NCBI GenBank assembly: GCA_963745955.1
Contig: CAVUZI010000007.1
Location: 930,001 to 994,000, forward strand
Origin: Bog-756 sp963745955
GTDB lineage: Bacteria > Actinomycetota > Acidimicrobiia > Acidimicrobiales > RAAP-2
Length of the DNA stretch: 64,000 nucleotides
Direction of reading: 5' to 3'
Position 1 is the first letter of the stretch; every line of letters begins with the position of its first letter. A program made the position numbers and the translations under genes. The notes below the pieces were generated by a model that saw only the letters and a program-made list of their open reading frames with translations, was not told the origin of the DNA and ran no database searches. Positions 56,301 to 64,000 of the stretch are shown piece by piece.

Positions 56301-57974
56301 CCCGTCGCCGCGTCGGAGCTCGGCCCCCTCGATGACACCGCCGTCGCCGAGGTCCTCGATCAGGTGCGGCCGCGGCCGAGGGATCCCGACGAACTGCACG
56401 ACCTCCTCTTGTCACTGGTCCTGTGCCGACCGGTGCCGGCCTGGCAGCACTGGTTCGAGCAGCTCGAGATGGACGGCCGGGCCGGCGTGCTGGCCGGGGC
56501 ATGGGCACCGACCGAACGCCTGCCCCTGGCCGAGGCGATCACCCGCTCGCTGACCGACCCCCTGGTTGCCGCCGACGACGCGCTGGCCGAGTGCATCGGC
56601 GGACATCTGGAGCTGGCGGGTCCGGTGACCGTCGATCAACTGGTGGCCGACGCACCGCTCCCGAGCGGATCGGTTCTGGGCGCGCCCGTCACCGCGGCCA
56701 GAGCCCGTACGGGACTGGCCCGACTGGAAGGATCCGGCTCGGCCATCGAACTCCCCGACGGTCGCTGGTGCGCCCGCCATCTCCTGGTGCGGCTGCACGC
56801 GGCCAGCCGGGGCCGGCGGCGTCGGCGGGTCGAGCCTGTCAGCATCTCGGACTTCGTGCGATTCCTCACCTGCTGGCAGCACGTGGCCGCCGGGACCCAG
56901 GCCGAGGGGAGGTCCGGCCTGCTGGCCGTCATCGAACAGCTGCAGGGGCTCGAGGTGGCCGCGGGTGAATGGGAGCGGGAGGTCCTTCCGGCCCGGGTCG
57001 CCCACTACGACCCCCGATGGCTCGACGAGCTCTGCCTCGCCGGCGAGGTGGCGTGGGCCCGCCTCACCCCCCGCCCCGAACGCGAGCCCCAACCGGCCGA
57101 TGGTTCCGTGACGCCCGCGGCACGCCGCGGCTCGTCGACGCCCTCACCGGCGACGCCCCTGGCCATCGTGGCTCGCCAGGACCTGGCCTGGATGCTGGCC
57201 GCGGTCCGCGGCGACAAGGCCCCGGCCGAGCCGACCGCAGGGGCTTCGGCCGACCTCTTGGCCGTGCTCCGCCACCGTGGCGCCTGCTTCCGGTCGGAGC
57301 TGGCGCCGGCATCGGGCCGCCTGAGCACCGAGGTCGACGAGGGCCTCTGGGATCTGGTCGCCCGCGGGATCGTCACGGCCGACGCCTTCTCGGCCGTACG
57401 GTCGCTGCTCTCGGCCCGTCTCCGGCTCCGCCGACCGCAAGGGACCCACCGTGGAGCGGCGCGCCGGGCCGCGCTGGGCCGCCAGCGGGCCTCGGTGGGA
57501 ACGGGCGTCGGTGAAGGTCGCTGGTCACTCCTCCCTGCGGCTGACGACACCGGCACGGGATCGCAGAGCGGTCCGCCGGCCGAGGAGCTGGCCGAGGCCG
57601 TGGCCTGGCAGCTCCTGGCCCGGTGGGGAGTGGTGGCGTGGGAGCTCTGGGCACGGGAGTCGTACCGCGTCCCGTGGCGGGATGTCGTGCGAGCGCTTCG
57701 CCGGCTGGAGGCCCGCGGCCAGGCGCTGGGCGGCCGGTTCGTGGCCGGCATCTCCGGCGAGCAGTACGCGACGCCCGAAGCGGTGTCGCTCCTGGTCGAG
57801 GTGCGCGCCGACCCCGGCCGGGGAGACGAGGTCGTGGTGGCCGGCGCGGATCCGCTCAACCTGACGGGAGAGTGGCTGGGTGGAACCCGGGTGCCCGCCG
57901 TCCGGCACCGCAGCGTCCACTACCGCGACGGGTTCCCGGCGGACCCCGCCGTTCCGGCGCACTCCGACCGCTGA
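53382..57974 (+). CDS. lhr: Large Lhr-type superfamily 2 helicase
   Basis: The protein of about 1530 residues matches actinobacterial Lhr: Walker A SPTGTGKTLTG, DEVH (VIVDEVHTLARDK), motif III SATQ, motif VI QRVGRANH, a WYL/winged-helix and a long C-terminal domain. Lhr family proteins act in DNA repair. The GTG at 53382 (VTAPLRT) is preferred; an in-frame GTG at 53367 overlaps the previous stop. It is one intact frame despite its length, useful as a control for the frameshift problem. Confidence 0.93.
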   Translation: MTAPLRTARADPGPLSPGSAAPGVRGVEPRQPPPTGRAGLDDLPEDSILRTFHPAVASWFLRCFPSGPTEPQRRAWPHIMSGTDVLVASPTGTGKTLTGFLVAIDAAYRARAEATQEPAPRSGPGVVYVSPLRALTVDVHENLQRPLAGIAEEAARLGLAAPDLSVAVRTGDTPPAERAAMRRSPPDLLVTTPESLYLLLTAASSRTMLQGVHTVIVDEVHTLARDKRGAHLALSLERLGALVEAQGNRLQRIGLSATQRPLDVVADLLSGSGPSRSSTAIVDCGHRRDLDVDIELPQTELEAVASGSQLSDVLDRIAAHVLEHRTTLIFVNTRKMAERVAHQLAIRLGTQAEADDEAPDDVFDGADRAAAPSAAAEMIGGTLDGPVGAVPHFDPIDAALQVAAHHGSLSTARRRIVEQRLRAGDLRALVATASLELGIDVGPVELVCQIGSPRAIGTFLQRVGRANHQLEGTPAGRLYPLTRDELVECTALLAGVRAGHLDVLQPPVSPLDVLAQQLVAEVAAAGEWDVGALFELVRRAAPYADLSRDSFDDVVELVSWGIQTGRGRRGAHLHHDAVNGRLRARRGARLAALTSGGAIPETGDYRVVLDPDGITVGSVHEDFAVEATAGDIFLLGTHSWRVAKVETGTVRVHDAGDLPPTIPFWLGEAPARTAELSEEVGALRSELEPLLAAGDGVGARAAVRARAGVSEEVADQVTAYLGAGLAALGALPTREHIVIERVFDESEGTQLIVHAPYGGRINRALGLALRKRFCVSFDFELQAAADDDTVVLSLGPQHSFPLSQVPKMLQSGTATEVLTQAILLHPMLAARWRWNLNRALVVPRSRGGQRRPIHLQRMEADDLLAAAWPALAACQENAGPGPVPVPDHVLVRQSVADCLTEPLDAAGLVSLLDDLETGRVGVHLVESAEASPLAHGILTGRPFTFLDGAPLEERRTRAVPISRGLGPPGAGGLPVAASELGPLDDTAVAEVLDQVRPRPRDPDELHDLLLSLVLCRPVPAWQHWFEQLEMDGRAGVLAGAWAPTERLPLAEAITRSLTDPLVAADDALAECIGGHLELAGPVTVDQLVADAPLPSGSVLGAPVTAARARTGLARLEGSGSAIELPDGRWCARHLLVRLHAASRGRRRRRVEPVSISDFVRFLTCWQHVAAGTQAEGRSGLLAVIEQLQGLEVAAGEWEREVLPARVAHYDPRWLDELCLAGEVAWARLTPRPEREPQPADGSVTPAARRGSSTPSPATPLAIVARQDLAWMLAAVRGDKAPAEPTAGASADLLAVLRHRGACFRSELAPASGRLSTEVDEGLWDLVARGIVTADAFSAVRSLLSARLRLRRPQGTHRGAARRAALGRQRASVGTGVGEGRWSLLPAADDTGTGSQSGPPAEELAEAVAWQLLARWGVVAWELWARESYRVPWRDVVRALRRLEARGQALGGRFVAGISGEQYATPEAVSLLVEVRADPGRGDEVVVAGADPLNLTGEWLGGTRVPAVRHRSVHYRDGFPADPAVPAHSDR

Positions 57975-58036
57975 GCCCCCTGGGATCGCCGCGGGTCCCA
58001 CAGAACTGGCCCGAATGCCGGTGGTACGGTCGGCCG

Positions 58037-58504
58037 ATGCCCCGCCCCGTCGCTGCCGATGTCCCGGTCGACCGGGCCGGGCTGGACGAGTTCATCCGTC
58101 ACCGGCACGCCGCCGTCCTCTGCACGCAACGTGGAGACGGGACCCCCCAGATGTCTCCGGTGACCATGGGAGTCGACACGGACGGGACGATTCTGGTGGC
58201 GAGCTATCCGGAGCGGGCCAAGGTCCACAATCTGCGGGCGCGCCCGCAGGCCTCCGTGTGCGTACTGTCCGAGTCCTTCGCCGGCGAGTGGGTCCAGGTA
58301 TCGGGATCGACCACCGTCATCGATGTACCAGAGGCCGTCGACGGTCTGGTGGCCTACTTCCGATCCATCAGCGGTGAGCATCCCGATTGGGACGAATACC
58401 GTCAGGCCATGATCGACCAGGGCAAGGTGCTGATACGCCTGGCACCCGAGCGGTGGGGCCCGATCAGCAGAGGAGGCTTCCCGCCCCGGCTGGCGGGCGG
58501 TTGA
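58037..58504 (+). CDS. PPOX-class, probably F420-dependent oxidoreductase
   Basis: The 155-residue protein has the flavin-reductase-like split-barrel pattern: HAAVLCTQRGDGTPQMSPV near residue 24 and a C-terminal VLIRLAPERWGPIS. It resembles Rv1155-type F420-dependent small oxidoreductases of actinobacteria. F420 rather than FMN is inferred from the family; the substrate is unknown. The ATG at 58037 lies 62 bases after the Lhr stop. Confidence 0.75.
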   Translation: MPRPVAADVPVDRAGLDEFIRHRHAAVLCTQRGDGTPQMSPVTMGVDTDGTILVASYPERAKVHNLRARPQASVCVLSESFAGEWVQVSGSTTVIDVPEAVDGLVAYFRSISGEHPDWDEYRQAMIDQGKVLIRLAPERWGPISRGGFPPRLAGG

Positions 58505-58594
58505 TCCCTTCGCGACGCGAAGACCTCGGAAGCCGTTCGGGCCCGGCGGGCCCACTGGCCGATCGTCCGCCGGGCGGCAGAGGTTCTCTGCGTA

Positions 58595-58742
58595 TTGGTA
58601 ACTGCTGTGTTACGGTAACTGGATGGTTACCGATCCCGGTTGACCGAATCCCAGAGGAGACGACCACGTGCGGTACCGCAGCGCACCATCGATGACGGCG
58701 GCCGGCCGGGACGACGACCGGGTCGGCACGGGACGCTGAACA
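58595..58742 (+). promoter_or_regulatory. ArsR-operon operator region with inverted GTTAC repeats and a possible 23-codon leader ORF
   Basis: GGTAAC (58614-58619) and GTTACC (58626-58631) form an inverted repeat, with further GGTAAC/GTTACG copies just upstream at 58597-58613; these are likely ArsR operators. A small ORF begins at the GTG at 58668 behind an AGGAG and stops at 58739, three bases before the arsR-like GTG in the same frame. It may be a leader or simply chance. Confidence 0.55.
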
Positions 58743-59072
58743 GTGGTGGCGACGTCGGCCTCCGGTGATCCCTTCGAAGCGTTGGGCGACCCCAACCGTC
58801 GGGAGATCCTGCGACTGCTCAGCGACGGCGACAAGCCGGTCCGAGAGATCGCTGCGGCCATGTCCATCAGCCGACCGGCGGTCTCCCGCCATCTCCGGCT
58901 GCTGAAGGAGGCCGGACTGGTGGTCGAGCACGCTGAGGGGACCCGCCGGATCTACCACCTTCACGAGCAGGGACTTGGTGCGGTCAGGAGCTACCTCGAG
59001 GGCGTCTGGGGGGACGCCGCGGTGCGCTTTCGGTTGCTGGCCGAGAACACCGAGGGGACCGTGGGGCGATGA
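58743..59072 (+). CDS. ArsR-family transcriptional regulator
   Basis: The 109-residue winged-helix protein (FEALGDPNRREILRLLSDG, REIAAAMSISRPAVSRHLRLLKEAGLV) lacks the Cys-rich metal motif CVC, so it is of the non-metal ArsR/SmtB subgroup often paired with SRPBCC proteins. Its TGA overlaps the SRPBCC ATG (ATGA). It probably represses its own operon through the GTTAC repeats. Confidence 0.9.
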   Translation: MVATSASGDPFEALGDPNRREILRLLSDGDKPVREIAAAMSISRPAVSRHLRLLKEAGLVVEHAEGTRRIYHLHEQGLGAVRSYLEGVWGDAAVRFRLLAENTEGTVGR

Positions 59073-59515
59073 CCGACCCGCTGAGGATCTCCTTCGAGGT
59101 CGCCTGTTCGGCCGAGCACGCGTTCGAAACGTGGACGTCGGGGATCAGCCGATGGTGGCCACAAGACCACACCGTGACCGGGCATGCCGACCTCATCGTC
59201 CTGCAGGCGGAGGTCGGAGGTCGGATCTATGAACGGACCTCCGAAGGGGTCGAGCACGACTGGGGTGAAGTGACCGTCTGGAAGCCTCCGACACAGCTGT
59301 CCTACCGCTGGCACCTCGGCCGTGACCGCGCTGATGCCACCGAGGTCGAGATCCGATTCCTCGCCCAGGGGGCCGATGTCACCCGGGTGGAGATCGAGCA
59401 CCGGGGTTGGGACCGGCTCGGGACCGGAGGCGAGGAATGGCGTGAGCAGAATCGAGCCGGCTGGAGGACACTGCTCCCTCACTTCGAGGCCGCCGTATCG
59501 AAGGGAGACCATTGA
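59069..59515 (+). CDS. SRPBCC/AHSA1-family protein
   Basis: The 148-residue START-like protein begins VACSAEHAFETWT and has late WREQNRAGWRTLLPHFEA. AHSA1-type proteins with a preceding ArsR regulator are common in actinobacteria and bind hydrophobic ligands. The ligand is unknown. It overlaps ArsR and touches the next gene (TGATG). Confidence 0.85.
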   Translation: MTDPLRISFEVACSAEHAFETWTSGISRWWPQDHTVTGHADLIVLQAEVGGRIYERTSEGVEHDWGEVTVWKPPTQLSYRWHLGRDRADATEVEIRFLAQGADVTRVEIEHRGWDRLGTGGEEWREQNRAGWRTLLPHFEAAVSKGDH

Positions 59516-59925
59516 TGGGTTCCGGCACCAAGGAGGACCCGTGGGTCCTCAAGACCCCACCCGGCACCTCGGAGTACACCATCTACCGGGATGAACAGTC
59601 CGATCCACCGGCTCTCGTCTGCACGGTGGGATCAACCACCCTGAAGTACCACCTCCGGGCCATCGACGACCTCTACGCCTGGTTGGCCGAGCAGGACGAA
59701 TGGGTACCTCTCGGCGCAGCCGATGAGAAGAAGCCGGCCGGACCTGGGACCGTCGAGGCATGGGGACGATCTCCGGACAACCCGATCGGAGGGTGGTACG
59801 GGCTCCGCAACGGCTATCGCGGCCGGTTCGGGATGTACCTGCCGCCGTTGTTGGAGGAACTCGGTCTCGCCGAGGTCACCCACGACCCCCGAAGCAACCG
59901 GATGCGGGCGGCACCACGCCGGTGA
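59515..59925 (+). CDS. Conserved hypothetical protein of the ArsR-SRPBCC operon
   Basis: I do not recognise a named domain. The 136-residue hydrophilic protein has a C-terminal part rich in Gly, Trp and Tyr (GGWYGLRNGYRGRFGMYLPP). A related protein occurs beside ArsR-SRPBCC pairs in other actinobacteria as I remember it, which needs a search. The ATG at 59515 sits within TGATG of the previous stop. Confidence 0.65.
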   Translation: MGSGTKEDPWVLKTPPGTSEYTIYRDEQSDPPALVCTVGSTTLKYHLRAIDDLYAWLAEQDEWVPLGAADEKKPAGPGTVEAWGRSPDNPIGGWYGLRNGYRGRFGMYLPPLLEELGLAEVTHDPRSNRMRAAPRR

Positions 59926-60001
59926 GCGCCAGGGGGTGAGCGCCTCCCGTCGGGCGCCACCGGTCAGGACCGACGACACCACCGAGCCAAGGAGATGACC
60001 G

Positions 60002-60307
60002 ATGACGGTTGCCAAAGTGATCCGTTACCAAACCAGACCGGAATGCGCTGAGGAGAACGAGCGCCTGATTCGCGACGTGTTCGCCGAGCTGGCCGCCGAG
60101 CGGCCGGAAGGCCTGCGGTATGCGACCTTCCGCCTCGCCGATGGCGTCAGCTTTCTCCATGTGGCCCTGCTCGAAGGCGAGGACAACCCGTTGTTCGAAT
60201 CGGCCGCCTTCGCCAGATTCCAGTCGGCCATCGGTGACAGGGTCGTCGATGGGCCCCACCCGTCAGATGCCACCGTCATCGACTCCTACCGCTTCTTGGA
60301 TCCCTGA
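60002..60307 (+). CDS. Small ABM-like (dimeric alpha/beta barrel) protein
   Basis: The 101-residue protein starts MTVAKVIRYQTRPECAEENERL, with a pattern of alternate strands and helices and late RVVDGPHPSDATVIDSYRFL typical of antibiotic-biosynthesis-monooxygenase-like folds. No catalytic residue can be assigned. It follows the ArsR operon with a 76-base spacer and an AAGGAG ribosome site. Confidence 0.65.
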   Translation: MTVAKVIRYQTRPECAEENERLIRDVFAELAAERPEGLRYATFRLADGVSFLHVALLEGEDNPLFESAAFARFQSAIGDRVVDGPHPSDATVIDSYRFLDP

Positions 60308-61643
60308 CCTCCTTTTGTGACCGCCCGGCCCGGACGGGTGGCCGGCCCGGCCCTCGCCATCGGGTGGAGATGGTGAGCCGCCTGGGACAACATCCCGGGT
60401 TCCAAACTGTGTATGGAATGACCTGAAATGGTGCGTGGCGGGGGCCCGGGTACCGGCCTCCAGGAGGCAATGCGGGTCTGGATCCTGCCGCCAACCGTGG
60501 GCGTCGCCCCGGGTTCCCAGCCGTCGATTACCTCCGAGTCCTCTGCGGTGCAGGGCGGGCGAACCGGCATTGGTGGGCTCGCTCAGCTGGATTTGCGGAC
60601 TGGTCGAACCCAGGTGACCGGCGAGTCTGATTCACAGTCACCGGACACGATCATCTCGCTTTGCACCGTATTCCTCCTCCCACATTTGAGAGTTGTCCGC
60701 GCCGGTCGCACCGCATCCGATCCCAGGATGACCAACAGGTCGGTCCACCCGGAACTGGTGACTCGCGCCGGTCGGTGCTTCGACCACACCGCCGTATTCA
60801 CCGATGAGCCGTGCCGGACCGGGCCAGCGGAGCTCACAGTCCGTGGACCGAGAAGGCGATGACCTTGCCGGTTCCCGTGCCGGTGATGCGCGGCAAGGAC
60901 GGGACCTATATAGAGCGCAATGGGGCATGCAGCATTCAGTGGAAATGGCCCTCTGCCATTGACTTCCGGCCGCGCCGCCTCACCGTCGTGATCGAACGCC
61001 GTCGGCCCCAGCGATTTCATCGCCGGGCCAGCCCGCTTGTCGGGTCAGAGCCCGGCCCACTGCCGGCTCTCCACTGCACCCGATTCCGCCGACGATTGCC
61101 CTGACCTGCCCGAATGCTCCTCAGGCACGCCTCCGGACGTGGCGCGTCCGATCGGATCCGGCGGCCGTCACCATCCCCGCGTCGACTGATCGCCGGCCGC
61201 ACCTGACGGACACGGACCATCTCGCCGGTCACGTACCGAGGGCCGGGTCAAGCGGCCCACAACCCGCCTGACGGCGGCCAATATCGCTCCTTGTCGAACC
61301 CACATGCACTCTCCGTGGCAGCAGTTGCAGGCCACCGGAGAGGGCGGCTAGAAGGATATTCGTATCCGTGGGCGCAGCAGAAATGAGGCGGAACTATGAA
61401 GGGGACCAGTGGTGGCGTCTCGAACGTCTCCTTGCCGTCGCACCCCGGCGCGCGCAGGCCCCATCCGATAACCGCCTCCCTCCCCCGGCGCCCACCGCGC
61501 GGGTACCGGGGAGACCTCCCGGAATGCACCCCGGTGGCACCATCCGGCACCCGGTCGCCTGTCCCCAACTCGCCCCGACGGAGCCGCGACTACCAATGGA
61601 ACAGCGATTCACCATCGACCACGCAGGAGGTGAAAGGCGGCGA
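60308..61643. other. Gene-poor stretch of about 1.3 kb
   Basis: All six frames give only short open stretches without recognisable domains, and base composition is less GC-biased (for example around 60660-60960). No RNA gene, transposase remnant or long repeat is seen. The right part holds a perfect stem-loop at 61354 and a small ORF coupled to the CapD-like gene. Confidence 0.6.
61354..61367. promoter_or_regulatory. Palindrome GGATA-TTCG-TATCC
   Basis: A 5-base perfect stem with a TTCG loop (a stable tetraloop) at 61354-61367, about 30 bases before the small ORF start. It could be an operator or an RNA hairpin. Confidence 0.35.
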
Positions 61644-61647
61644 ATGA
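61396..61647 (+). CDS. Possible small upstream ORF coupled to the CapD-like gene
   Basis: The 83-codon frame starts after AGGCGGAACT and its TGA overlaps the next gene's ATG as ATGA. It is Pro/Arg/Ser-rich with no domain, and many codons end in C or G. The Shine-Dalgarno-like AGGAGGTGAAAGG of the next gene lies inside it. It may be a leader peptide or coincidence. Confidence 0.3.
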   Translation: MKGTSGGVSNVSLPSHPGARRPHPITASLPRRPPRGYRGDLPECTPVAPSGTRSPVPNSPRRSRDYQWNSDSPSTTQEVKGGE

Positions 61648-62999
61648 CTACCAAAGCTGATCTTGTCGAGCAGATCCTCGGTCTCCGTCCTGAACGCGGT
61701 CTCGAGCGTCTTTCGGTGCTCACTCGCGAGTTGGTCGACTACCGGGACAACCCACAGATGGAGAAGCACCGTTTCGAGGGCACCCGCCTCCGTGGCATCA
61801 CCGGTTACAGCTGCGACCTCCTTCCCAACTGGGAGCGCGTTCTCGTCACCGGCGGCACCGGCTGCGTCGGTCATGTCGTGCTCAGCCATCTCGTCGCAGA
61901 TCTGCCTGATACACGATTCCTGTCCGTCGCCCGCCGTCCCCCGGTCCCAGAACGCAGGGTGGATCGGGTCGTCTACCGGCGTGGCGACGTGCGCAACGCC
62001 AAGCAGATGAGCGCGATCATGGCCGACTTCCGGCCGGACGTTGTCATCCACCTCGCTGCGCAGCGCAACCCCGCCCTGGCCGAACGGCGGATCGCCGAGA
62101 CCGTCTCCACCAATGTGGTCGGCTCGCAGGTCGTCCTCGAAGCGTCGGGGGAGGCCGGTGTCGGCACGGTGATCGTGGCCAGCACCGGCAAAGCGGTCCG
62201 GCTCTTCACCGGGGATACGTACGCAGCCACCAAGAAGCTGGTCGAGTACCAGTCCGAGGCCGCGGCCAAGCGGTACGACATGAATATCTCCTGTACCCGG
62301 TTCACCCATGTCGTGGACAACAGCATCGTGGGGCAGAACATCCTCAGGTGGATCGCCAACGACGATCCCATTCTGTTGCACTCACCGTTCGTGCAGCTCC
62401 CGGTCCAGTCCGCCCTGGAGTGCTACCAGCTCTTGATGACCGCGGGGGTCGTTGCCGAGCCGGACCGGCCGAAGGTCGTGGCCCTGCGGGATCTCGGGTG
62501 GCCCCCGATCGGCCTCTTGGACCTGACACTCGACTACCTCGCCGACAACCCCGAGTCTCGATCCCCGATCGTGTTCACCGGATATCCCCCCGGCTACGAA
62601 GCGGCTGCCTACCCGGGGACCTACGACCCGCTCTCGGCCGGGGACGTCAGCCCTCTGATGAACTGCATCGAGGCGACACGTACGACCCCGACGCATGTCC
62701 TCGGCGATTTCATCGACTACTTCGAGCTGATCGACGGTCGATCCCCGCAGCTCGATGAGGCACTGTGCGAGATCACCGACGCCTGCCAGGCGAAGAAGAG
62801 GAACGATCGGGTGATCGGCGCCCTGCTCCACAATGCGTCGGTGGCGCTCCTGCAGCACTCGATGGAGCAGACCGAGGCGGAGAGGGTCAGGCGCATCCAC
62901 CGCTTCGGGCAGCGGCACGATCCCCTCATCGACGATCACGCCTTCATCCACCAACGGCTCGAGGCCTTCTTGAACACCGAGCACGCCGCGCTGGTGTAG
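61644..62999 (+). CDS. CapD-like NAD-dependent epimerase/dehydratase (polysaccharide biosynthesis)
   Basis: The 451-residue protein has an N-terminal helical region, then the SDR Rossmann motif VTGGTGCVG (near residue 73), YRRGDVRNAKQMSAI, HLAAQRNPALAERR and the catalytic YAATKK. It resembles polysaccharide biosynthesis CapD/nucleotide-sugar epimerases. The start at 61644 is favoured by a near-perfect AGGAGGTGA (61624-61632) about 11 bases before; a start at 61596 would put this site inside the gene. Confidence 0.85.
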   Translation: MTTKADLVEQILGLRPERGLERLSVLTRELVDYRDNPQMEKHRFEGTRLRGITGYSCDLLPNWERVLVTGGTGCVGHVVLSHLVADLPDTRFLSVARRPPVPERRVDRVVYRRGDVRNAKQMSAIMADFRPDVVIHLAAQRNPALAERRIAETVSTNVVGSQVVLEASGEAGVGTVIVASTGKAVRLFTGDTYAATKKLVEYQSEAAAKRYDMNISCTRFTHVVDNSIVGQNILRWIANDDPILLHSPFVQLPVQSALECYQLLMTAGVVAEPDRPKVVALRDLGWPPIGLLDLTLDYLADNPESRSPIVFTGYPPGYEAAAYPGTYDPLSAGDVSPLMNCIEATRTTPTHVLGDFIDYFELIDGRSPQLDEALCEITDACQAKKRNDRVIGALLHNASVALLQHSMEQTEAERVRRIHRFGQRHDPLIDDHAFIHQRLEAFLNTEHAALV

Positions 63000-63247
63000 G
63001 TCGAGGCTCGGCAACAGGCACGCCGGCCACGCAGGGGGTGCGGGCCGGCGTCACGATTGACCGGCGTTTCCGCCGGGATTCGGTTGGCGAACAACATCGG
63101 TGGGTGAGGAGATCGCCCGGCCGCACGTGTCCATCGGGGAGTCCGACGAGGACGTGACAGCGGCGTTCCGGATGAACTACACCATGACAGACGACGGTGC
63201 CGATCCCGGACCCGGGGCCAGATCCGTTGGCCATCGGAGTGCCCCAC

Positions 63248-63883
63248 ATGAACCACCCCATCTTCGCCCGCATCTACGCCAGAAGGTCTGTCGCCGAGGC
63301 CCACCTTCAGGAGGCCTACCGCCGGGAGCTCCTCGGCGGTCTGTCGGGCCGGGTCCTCGAGGTCGGGTGCGGGAACGGCCTGAACTTCGCCTACTACCCT
63401 CCCTCGGTCACCGAGGTGGTCGGTGTCGAGCCGGAGCGGTACCTCCGACGCCAGGCCCACATCGCCTCCTTGAAGGTACCATCCCCGGTCCAGGTCGTCG
63501 AGGGTCAGGCCGGATCGGTCTCCGAGGTGGTCACCGGCACATTCGATGCCGTCGTGTTCTCGTTGGTGCTGTGCAGCATCTCCGACCCGAGGGCGGCGTT
63601 GGTCGAGGCCAAGAAGGTGCTCAACGATGGAGCGGCCGTCCGCTTCTACGAGCACGTGTTGTCCGACAGTCCACGAGCTGCACGACTGCAGAGGCTCTTC
63701 GCCCCGGCGTGGAGCACGGTGGCCGGTGGATGCCGACCCGACAGGGACACGCTTTCCGTGATCAGGGAGGAGTTCGAGATTTCGGGCACCCGGGCCTTCG
63801 ATTTCTGCCCCGGCTGCCGGATCCCCCTCGGAATCGTGGCGCCCCACGTATTGGCGCAAGGCGTGTTCCGGTCGACCCGGTGA
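63248..63883 (+). CDS. SAM-dependent class I methyltransferase
   Basis: The 211-residue protein has the SAM motif LEVGCGNGLNFAYYP, motif II GVEPE, and the DAVVFSLVLCSISDP strand; a Cys pair occurs near the end (FCPGCRIP). It resembles UbiE-like or phospholipid N-methyltransferases, and the substrate is unknown. The ATG at 63248 follows weak purines. The 248 bases upstream hold no clear gene. Confidence 0.8.
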   Translation: MNHPIFARIYARRSVAEAHLQEAYRRELLGGLSGRVLEVGCGNGLNFAYYPPSVTEVVGVEPERYLRRQAHIASLKVPSPVQVVEGQAGSVSEVVTGTFDAVVFSLVLCSISDPRAALVEAKKVLNDGAAVRFYEHVLSDSPRAARLQRLFAPAWSTVAGGCRPDRDTLSVIREEFEISGTRAFDFCPGCRIPLGIVAPHVLAQGVFRSTR

Positions 63884-63931
63884 CCTGAACCCCTGCCGCC
63901 GCCTGCGGCCCGGCCGCTACGCTGAGCCGGC

Positions 63932-64000
63932 GTGGACCCGTCGATGACCGAAATCACCGGCGGCGACACCACCTGGCGTTTCGAGGAGTCCTTCCTCACC
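63932..64000 (+). CDS. N-terminal fragment of a gene cut by the right window edge
   Basis: From a GTG at 63932 (or ATG 63944) the frame VDPSMTEITGGDTTWRFEES is open to the end. Too short to name. It is on the same strand 48 bases after the methyltransferase. Confidence 0.45.
   Translation, partial: MDPSMTEITGGDTTWRFEESFLT

Noticed and set aside
60428..61104. Several 60-145-codon ORFs in the gene-poor stretch
   Set aside because: None has a domain, convincing start context or coding-like composition, and they overlap each other on both strands.
1..64000. CRISPR arrays, prophage, insertion sequences, tRNA or rRNA
   Set aside because: I saw no spaced palindromic repeats, transposase or integrase domains, or RNA-gene signatures; the short tandem repeats present have no spacer structure.

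Overview
The window is about 70% G+C with dense genes, frequent GTG starts and many 4-base ATGA/GTGA stop-start overlaps. Gene content (mycothiol-dependent formaldehyde dehydrogenase, MarP-like membrane protease, F420-type PPOX oxidoreductase, large Lhr helicase) points to a high-GC actinomycete. An uncultured Acidimicrobiia-like lineage would fit, but I cannot prove it from sequence alone. I see no rRNA, tRNA, CRISPR array, phage or insertion sequence.

Layout. 0.1-7.5 kb (minus strand): a complete molybdenum block, with mog-moaE-moeA-moaA-moaD-moaC for cofactor synthesis and, after a separate promoter, a HTH-TOBE sensor with modABC for molybdate uptake. 7.5-15 kb (minus): lipoprotein, DMT transporter, membrane esterase, metallo-beta-lactamase hydrolase, a GH15 glucoamylase/trehalase-type enzyme with a histone-like tail, and a MarP-like protease. 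15-22 kb (plus): RDD membrane protein, seven-repeat secreted beta-propeller, a beta-class DNA methyltransferase followed by a nuclease-like partner (candidate restriction-modification pair), a small methyltransferase and a PLP decarboxylase. 22-27 kb (minus): two paralogous secreted Ig/FN3 proteins and a PstS-like binding protein under two promoters that share a 22-base element at the predicted transcription start. 27-33 kb: mycothiol-dependent formaldehyde dehydrogenase, APC permease, SnoaL protein, PPK2, adenylate kinase and an enoyl-CoA hydratase.

33-53 kb is a catabolic island: lipoyl carrier, NTF2-like protein, Rieske oxygenase, KstD-like flavoprotein and 2-oxoacid dehydrogenase E1 alpha/beta in one overlapping operon, then a ferritin-like diiron protein, an exported peptidase, phosphotransferase plus acyl-CoA ligase, P450 plus lipocalin-like protein, SDR plus QueA-like protein, SoxR, a phosphotriesterase-family hydrolase, and a second acyl-CoA ligase plus enoyl-CoA hydratase. 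This suggests activation and oxidative breakdown of a hydrophobic ring or terpenoid-like substrate; the substrate cannot be named. 53-60 kb: Lhr helicase, PPOX protein and an ArsR/SRPBCC stress-type operon. 60.3-61.6 kb is nearly gene-free. The right end has a CapD-like SDR, a methyltransferase and the start of a truncated gene.

Important caveat: about 21 genuine reading frames are broken, and every break I could resolve is a +1 single-base insertion (usually C or G) with the protein continuing in the next frame. This insertion-only pattern looks like sequencing or assembly error rather than gene decay. I therefore annotate these genes as one CDS across the break and give the approximate break position.
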